A stretch of DNA of 10,917 nucleotides. It comes from Comamonadaceae bacterium. GTDB taxonomy: Bacteria > Pseudomonadota > Gammaproteobacteria > Burkholderiales > Burkholderiaceae_C. The stretch spans positions 1 to 10,917 of the forward strand of contig JAHEBY010000051.1 of NCBI GenBank assembly GCA_024642025.1, in the 5' to 3' direction. The position numbers and the translations under genes were made by a program. Positions 6,487 to 10,917 of this stretch are shown piece by piece; the first letter of the stretch is position 1, and each line of letters begins with the position of its first letter. The notes under the pieces are model-generated. The model ran no database searches. It was not told the origin of the DNA and saw only the letters and a program-made list of their open reading frames with translations.

Positions 6487-6491
6487 TCCCT
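6487..6491 (-). promoter_or_regulatory. Ribosome binding site of flgL
   Basis: The minus strand reads AGGGA six bases before the flgL ATG at 6480, overlapping the flgK stop codon region. It supports the chosen start. Confidence 0.6.
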
Positions 6492-8412
6492 ATCGACCCA
6501 TGCCTTGCAGCAGCGTGTCAACGATGGTCTGTGAAATTTGTAGCATCTTGGCCGCTGCCTGGTAAGACTGCTGAAATTGAATCAGTCTTGCCGCTTCCTC
6601 GTCCAGATTCACGCCGGAGACAGCCGAGCGATCGGCTTCAATGTTGTTCGCAATGGATTGGGAGATGTTGGCTGCGAAATCGGCGCTTTGCACTCGCACT
6701 CCGACCTGTGCCATCAAACCGGAGTAACCATCAGTCAGCGCAGCGCCATCAAACATCGCAACATCGCGCAGACCCAGCAGGCTCTGGGCATTTCCCGCGT
6801 TAAGCGCAGGATAGGCGTTGGCCTGCACGGTAAATGTGTCGCCCGCTTGTGGCGTGCCGTTCATGACCAGCGACCAGCCGGTTGTGGCTGGCGGCGTCAA
6901 ATCATATTCAATCGCCTGACCCGGCGTATAGGTATAGGGCGTGGCGCCGGTGTCTGAACGGGTGTACGTGCCCGGTCCGGTGAAAGTGAGCGTAACTGCC
7001 GCTGGCGCGGGGTTGGACCTGGCAGACAGGCCAACGACGGAACCATTGCCGGTATTGGTACTGCCCGCCGCAACGGCTACCGGACTGGCCATGGCAAGGG
7101 AACGGGCTGACGAGAACAGGGTTGCAATATTGCTGGCGGCAGCGCTGAATGGTTTGAGCAGGAATTTGTCACCTGCTGCTGCGCTGCCAGCGCTGATCTG
7201 GATGTCCAGGCCATCCACCTGCGCGGGGCTGGATACTGCGAGGTCAAAAGCGGTTACTTGCCCATCCGACAGGCGCACAATGCTGCCGGCCGTTCCGGAG
7301 GTGAAGCTGACCTGATAGTCGGAGGCGGAGAACTGCGTTGTGCCCGATACGGGAGACGATTGAACGCTCACTCCCAACGTAGCATTGCCCGTGTTGGCAG
7401 CAGATGCAAATCCAGGCGGCACGTTACCCAGTTTGAACAGGTCGCCCCCGGCATTTCCATTGAGATCAATGCCCAATCTGTGTTGTTCGTTCATGGCGCT
7501 GCCAATGGCCAGCGCCATTCGGCCCAAGAGGTTGTCGGCCTCCACGAGGTCACTGTTCTGGAATCGCAGCAAACCCGCCATTTCGCCACCGCCAAGGGTG
7601 GACTCTTCCAGCACCGTGGTCTGGCCGTTGGTCTGTATAGCCAGCTTGCTCTTTGACGGGTCCGAAAAGTCGTCAGACGTCAGCGTCAGTTGGGACGATG
7701 TTGTACCCAGGACAAGCGGGTGGCTATTGGCCAGAAAAAGTCCTACGGTTCCGTCGTCCGCATTGATGGTGGAGGTCTGCACATATTTGTTGACTTCGCG
7801 GATCAACTGGTCGCGTTGATCCAGCAGATCATTTGGCGTCTGCCCGGTTCCCTTGGCACGCGCGATTTCTTCGTTGATTGAAGCGATCTGTTTGGCCAGA
7901 CTATTCACGGCCGAGACGGAAGCCTTCAGGTCGTTATTGACGCCTTGCTTGAGGTCAGCCAGCCTGGCTGACGCCGCCCTAAATCGGGCGGCCGTTTCGT
8001 CGGCTCGGGTCAGAACGACGGTTCTTGCGGTAAGGTCGGTGGGCGCATTGGCAACATCAGAGAACGAGTTCAGCATGTTTCCGACCGCCGCGCCAATCCC
8101 ATTGGCACCGCCTTGAAAAATGTCTTCAAGTTGTTTGAGCTGCTCAAGCCTTTTGCTGTCAGAGGCCGAAACCGAGCTGGATAACGTGGCCTGGCGCGTC
8201 AAGAACTCGCTATACGCTCGTTGCACTGTTGATACTTCAACACCCTTGCCGTAATAGCCACCTCCCGAGAACTGGCCCGCGACACTCTTCATCACGACGG
8301 ATTGCCGCGAATAGCCTGGCGTGTTTACATTGGCAATGTTGTTTCCAACTGTTTGAAGCGCTGCCTGATTTGCTAGCAAGGCGCGCGTGCCAATGTTCTG
8401 AATGTTGGTCAT
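6490..8412 (-). CDS. flgK: Flagellar hook-associated protein FlgK (HAP1)
   Basis: A 640-residue hook-filament junction protein exported through the flagellar type III pathway. The N-terminus carries the rod/hook family signature (ALLANQAALQTVGNNIANVN then TPGYSRQSVV, residues about 11-40), the first structural part is FlgK-like (DLLDQRDQLIREVNKYV about 196-211; AMNEQHRLGIDLNG about 306-319), and the C-terminus ends GVNLDEEAARLIQFQQSYQA then AAKMLQISQTIVDTLL. The middle contains two similar beta-rich units, about 365-422 (DGLDIQISAGSAAAGDKFLL) and 472-529 (PGQAIEYDL, then NGTPQAGDTFTV), explaining a length above the enterobacterial protein of about 550 residues. The ATG overlaps the flgJ stop (ATGA) and has no clear ribosome site, so translation is probably coupled to flgJ. 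FlgL follows after nine bases. Confidence 0.97.
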   Translation of the reverse strand: MTNIQNIGTRALLANQAALQTVGNNIANVNTPGYSRQSVVMKSVAGQFSGGGYYGKGVEVSTVQRAYSEFLTRQATLSSSVSASDSKRLEQLKQLEDIFQGGANGIGAAVGNMLNSFSDVANAPTDLTARTVVLTRADETAARFRAASARLADLKQGVNNDLKASVSAVNSLAKQIASINEEIARAKGTGQTPNDLLDQRDQLIREVNKYVQTSTINADDGTVGLFLANSHPLVLGTTSSQLTLTSDDFSDPSKSKLAIQTNGQTTVLEESTLGGGEMAGLLRFQNSDLVEADNLLGRMALAIGSAMNEQHRLGIDLNGNAGGDLFKLGNVPPGFASAANTGNATLGVSVQSSPVSGTTQFSASDYQVSFTSGTAGSIVRLSDGQVTAFDLAVSSPAQVDGLDIQISAGSAAAGDKFLLKPFSAAASNIATLFSSARSLAMASPVAVAAGSTNTGNGSVVGLSARSNPAPAAVTLTFTGPGTYTRSDTGATPYTYTPGQAIEYDLTPPATTGWSLVMNGTPQAGDTFTVQANAYPALNAGNAQSLLGLRDVAMFDGAALTDGYSGLMAQVGVRVQSADFAANISQSIANNIEADRSAVSGVNLDEEAARLIQFQQSYQAAAKMLQISQTIVDTLLQGMGR

Positions 8413-9329
8413 GACTGATTCGATGCCATCTGAACGCGTTGCAACTGCAGCGTCGTATTTATCGCCTGACTGAGCTTGGATGCATAGGCTGGGTCAGTTG
8501 CGTAACCGGCTCGCTGTAACCCTGTGGCGTAGCCCTTTACAGAGTCGGTCTGCTCGCGCGCCTTGGCGTACCTCGGCGCCTCATTGATCAATTTGGCATA
8601 GTCCTTGAACGATTCCTCGTAAGAGGCATAAGCCCTGAATTTGGCAACGGTTTTGCGTGCCCGGCCGTCCACATATTCGGTGGTGGTGACTTCAGCCACC
8701 TTGCCATTCCATGCCCCGCCAGCCTTGATGCCAAACAGGTTGTATGACGGAGCACCACCCTTCATCTTGATTTCGCTTTTACCCCAGCCCGTTTCATGCC
8801 CTGCCTGGCCAATCATGAAACTTGCAGGGATGCCGCTTTGCGCCTCAACTCGAGCAGCGGCCACACTATGACGCTCCACAAACCCGGCTTGCCGCACGGA
8901 GGGCGCTTTCGTCGCAACGCTGTCTGTGTTGACCGGTGACACACCCGCTTTTTGAACGGTTGTCTGAAATGAAGATGCCGCGCCTGCAATTGACCCGGGC
9001 GCTGCAGGTTGCGCCAAACCCATCTGCTGTGACATCTGCTTTGCAATTAAATCTGACAAACCACCAGGTTGCCCGGACAGCTGGACAGAGAATTGTTGGT
9101 CGAGCAGGTCTGCGCCCAAATCGCCGCCAGGGCTATCGGTCAGGCCAGATTTCATCGTGGCTTCCCGCATACTTTTGATCAGCTCCCGCATGAAGAGTGA
9201 TTCAAACTGCTTGGCGGCCTCTCTGATCGATTCAGGCGTGGTCTGGCCCGCCTGCAGCTTGAGTGCATTCAGCGAACGCGCGTCTGCTGCCAACGCGTTT
9301 GAGGAGGTTGATACCTGCCCAAAGGCCAT
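8409..9329 (-). CDS. flgJ: FlgJ: rod-cap domain fused to GH73 peptidoglycan hydrolase
   Basis: A 306-residue two-domain protein that caps rod assembly and cuts peptidoglycan so the rod can cross the periplasm. The rod-cap domain spans about 33-100 (REAAKQFESLFMRELIKSMR, then GADLLDQQFSVQLS). An Ala/Ser-rich linker at 105-150 leads to the hydrolase domain (about 150-300): SFMIGQAGHETGWGKSEI with the probable catalytic Glu179, YNLFGIKAGGAWNGK, and a YASYEESFKDYAKLI segment, all typical of the glucosaminidase family GH73. This is the fused architecture of beta- and gammaproteobacteria, rather than the cap-only form. A strong GGAGGT lies eight bases before the ATG. The gene begins one base after flgI and overlaps flgK by four bases. 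No signal peptide is seen, consistent with flagellar export. Confidence 0.97.
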   Translation of the reverse strand: MAFGQVSTSSNALAADARSLNALKLQAGQTTPESIREAAKQFESLFMRELIKSMREATMKSGLTDSPGGDLGADLLDQQFSVQLSGQPGGLSDLIAKQMSQQMGLAQPAAPGSIAGAASSFQTTVQKAGVSPVNTDSVATKAPSVRQAGFVERHSVAAARVEAQSGIPASFMIGQAGHETGWGKSEIKMKGGAPSYNLFGIKAGGAWNGKVAEVTTTEYVDGRARKTVAKFRAYASYEESFKDYAKLINEAPRYAKAREQTDSVKGYATGLQRAGYATDPAYASKLSQAINTTLQLQRVQMASNQS

Positions 9330-9330
9330 C

Positions 9331-10476
9331 TCAGATTACCTCCAGCTCCGCTTGCAGCGCGCCTGCGGCCTTGATGGCCTGCAAGATAGCGAGCAAATCC
9401 TGCGGCGTGGCACCCAGTGCGTTCAAGGCACGAACCACATCTGACAATTGGGGTGAAGCGGGTACCTGGATCAGGATTCCCGGTTCCTGTTTGATCTGGA
9501 TATTGGACTTTTCAGCCACGACAGTCTGTCCGTTGGGAGAAAGAGGATTGGGCTGGCTGATGATCGGCGTGGAGCTGATGCTGACCGACAAATTGCCATG
9601 CGCGATTGCGCACGGCCCCAGAGTCACAGCCTGATTCAACACAATGGAACCGGTTCGTGCATTGATGACCACTTTTGCGCTTGGAATTGAATTTTCCAGT
9701 GGTAGCTCTTCCATCGCGGCTACGAAACTGACACGGGCGTTAGGATCTTGGGGCGCCCGCACTTCGACCGTTCGACCGTCCAATGCGCGGGCCGTGCCGG
9801 ATCCGAATTTCTGATTGACCGCCTGGGCCACCTTGTACGCCATCTGGAAGTCTGAGGCATTCAGCCCCAGGTTAAGGGTGTCACCCAGTTGAAGCGGCGT
9901 GGCGATGGTGCGTTCAACCTGCGCACCTTCGGGTATGCGTCCCGCGCTCAGGTGGTTGATTTGAACTTTGCTGCCGCCTGCGGCTGCGCCTGAGCCACCG
10001 ACGATCAGATTGCCTTGGGCTAGCGCGTAGATCTCGCCATCCGCACCCTTTAGCGGTGTGGCGATCAGCATTCCACCCTTCAGTGATTTTGAGTTTCCAA
10101 GCGATGAGACGGTTACGTCAATCGTTTGGCCTGGCCGTGCAAAAGCAGGCAGTTGTGCGCTGACCAGCACGGCGGCAACATTCTTGAGTTGCAGTTGCGA
10201 AATTGCAGCAGGCGGAAGCGTAATGCCGAGCTGTTGAAGGTAGTTGTTCAGGCCCTGCGAGGTGTAGGGCATCTGCGTGGTTTGGTCGCCTGTCCCATCG
10301 AGTCCAACCACCAAGCCAAACCCGGTCAACTGATTGCTGCGAACGCCTTCTATGGCTGCGATTTCCTTGATTCGGGCGGCATGCGCGCTACCATGGGCCA
10401 GCATGATCAGGGCAATGAACCACAGCGCTAAATGTGACGCCTTGCGTAGCATGTATTGAAGTAGGAGGGCGATCAT
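9331..10476 (-). CDS. flgI: Flagellar P-ring protein FlgI
   Basis: A periplasmic protein of 381 residues from this start; about 26 copies form the P-ring around the rod in the peptidoglycan layer. A signal peptide is clear: LRKASHLALWFIALIML, with probable cleavage after AHGSAHA, before ARIKEIAAIEGVRSNQL. Typical FlgI blocks follow: LTGFGLVVGLDGTGDQT, TVSSLGNSKSLKGGMLIATP, DGRTVEVRAP, VVINARTGSIVLNQAVTLGP and, at the end, LNALGATPQDLLAILQAIKA. Two starts are possible: ATG 10476, or the in-frame ATG 10452, which gives a more canonical signal peptide beginning MLRK. Neither has a good ribosome site. It lies 39 bases after flgH and one base before flgJ. Identity is firm; only the start is in doubt. 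Confidence 0.96.
   Translation of the reverse strand: MIALLLQYMLRKASHLALWFIALIMLAHGSAHAARIKEIAAIEGVRSNQLTGFGLVVGLDGTGDQTTQMPYTSQGLNNYLQQLGITLPPAAISQLQLKNVAAVLVSAQLPAFARPGQTIDVTVSSLGNSKSLKGGMLIATPLKGADGEIYALAQGNLIVGGSGAAAGGSKVQINHLSAGRIPEGAQVERTIATPLQLGDTLNLGLNASDFQMAYKVAQAVNQKFGSGTARALDGRTVEVRAPQDPNARVSFVAAMEELPLENSIPSAKVVINARTGSIVLNQAVTLGPCAIAHGNLSVSISSTPIISQPNPLSPNGQTVVAEKSNIQIKQEPGILIQVPASPQLSDVVRALNALGATPQDLLAILQAIKAAGALQAELEVI
9338..9343 (-). promoter_or_regulatory. Strong ribosome binding site of flgJ
   Basis: The minus strand reads GGAGGT eight bases before the ATG at 9329, inside the last codons of flgI. It is the best Shine-Dalgarno match among the flagellar genes in the window and fixes the flgJ start. 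Confidence 0.8.
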
Positions 10477-10515
10477 TTTGCGTGGGTGAGTTGCCAGACT
10501 CCATTCTGGTCAGCC

Positions 10516-10917
10516 TCAGAACGGCAGAAAGCTGAAAAAGAACCGGGATAACCAGCCAACTGTTTGCGCTTCAGCCTGGGCGCCCCTTCCGCGTGACTCA
10601 ATACGTGCGTTGGCTACCTGGGTGGAGTTCACGATGCTGCCGGGCTGAACAAGGCGGGGGTCTACCGTGCCAGAGAAGCGCAGTACGTCCACGTTCTGGT
10701 TCACACCGATCTGCTTGTCGCCTGCGACCAGCAAATGCCCGTTTGGCAGGACCTGAACCACGGTCGTGGTGATCGTGCCGTAAAAGGTATTTGCGCTTTC
10801 GGTGCCACCTTTGCCTGCGAAGTCATTCGTTGACGAGGTTCCCACGCTCAGCTTGCCCAGTTCGGATGCCGGGAAGAGTGGAAACGCGGACACGCCAGCA
10901 CTGGTTTTTGCCGTGCG
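10516..10917 (-). CDS. flgH: Flagellar L-ring protein FlgH, 5' end cut off by window edge
   Basis: The last 133 residues of FlgH, the outer-membrane lipoprotein that forms the L-ring. The reading frame is open through the right edge, so the lipoprotein signal and N-terminal part are missing; a GTG at 10893 is an internal valine codon, not a start. The C-terminal blocks are typical: GKGGTESANTFYGTITTTVV, then VLPNGHLLVAGDKQIGVNQ, RFSGTVDPRLVQPGSIVNS, VANARIESRGRG, and the closing WLSRFFFSFLPF. It precedes flgI in the same operon with a 39-base gap, in which I see no terminator or promoter. Confidence 0.96.
   Translation of the reverse strand, partial: RTAKTSAGVSAFPLFPASELGKLSVGTSSTNDFAGKGGTESANTFYGTITTTVVQVLPNGHLLVAGDKQIGVNQNVDVLRFSGTVDPRLVQPGSIVNSTQVANARIESRGRGAQAEAQTVGWLSRFFFSFLPF

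Noticed and set aside
8459..8466. GGCGATAA on the minus strand about 50 bases upstream of flgK, resembling the -10 of a sigma-28 flagellar promoter
   Set aside because: No TAAA-type -35 is found at the expected distance, and the bases encode conserved residues of the FlgJ C-terminus; flgK also overlaps flgJ.

Overview
The window reads as chromosomal DNA from a betaproteobacterium, probably Comamonadaceae (Rhodoferax/Polaromonas/Acidovorax-like). This rests on the high-GC codon use, the flgH-I-J-K-L gene order, the style of the FlgJ/FlgK/FlgL proteins, and a short AT-rich palindrome resembling small repeats I recall from that family. The lineage is an inference. No rRNA, tRNA, insertion sequence, phage gene or CRISPR array was seen. 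Genes cover almost everything; the longest gap is about 70 bases, so no stretch over 300 bases lacks a gene.

Left part (1-4023): a MocR-type regulator (GntR DNA-binding domain fused to a PLP aminotransferase fold, + strand) is divergent from four minus-strand genes. In transcription order these are a ten-helix EamA/DMT transporter, a DJ-1/PfpI-family protein, a small cupin and a PLP-dependent aminotransferase that runs off the left edge. All three junctions in this set are 4-base ATGA overlaps, so it looks like one translationally coupled operon. The 67-base divergent region holds repeated TTACAGT/ACTGTAA words that probably form the MocR operator. The set resembles a small amino-acid or amine metabolism/export module sensed through PLP; its substrate cannot be read from the sequence.

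Right part (4012-10917): a tightly packed minus-strand flagellar operon, transcribed right to left: flgH (3' part only, off the right edge), flgI, flgJ, flgK, flgL, then an HDOD-domain protein only 3 bases after flgL. It encodes the L-ring and P-ring of the basal body, the rod cap/peptidoglycan hydrolase and the two hook-filament junction proteins. The HDOD gene is probably co-transcribed and ends 12 bases inside the convergent mocR gene.

Items most worth a second look are the uncharacterised MocR-controlled four-gene module and its operator, an AT-rich palindrome forming the interdomain linker of the MocR protein, the HDOD protein attached to the flagellar operon, and a beta-rich segment that appears twice in FlgK and once in FlgL.
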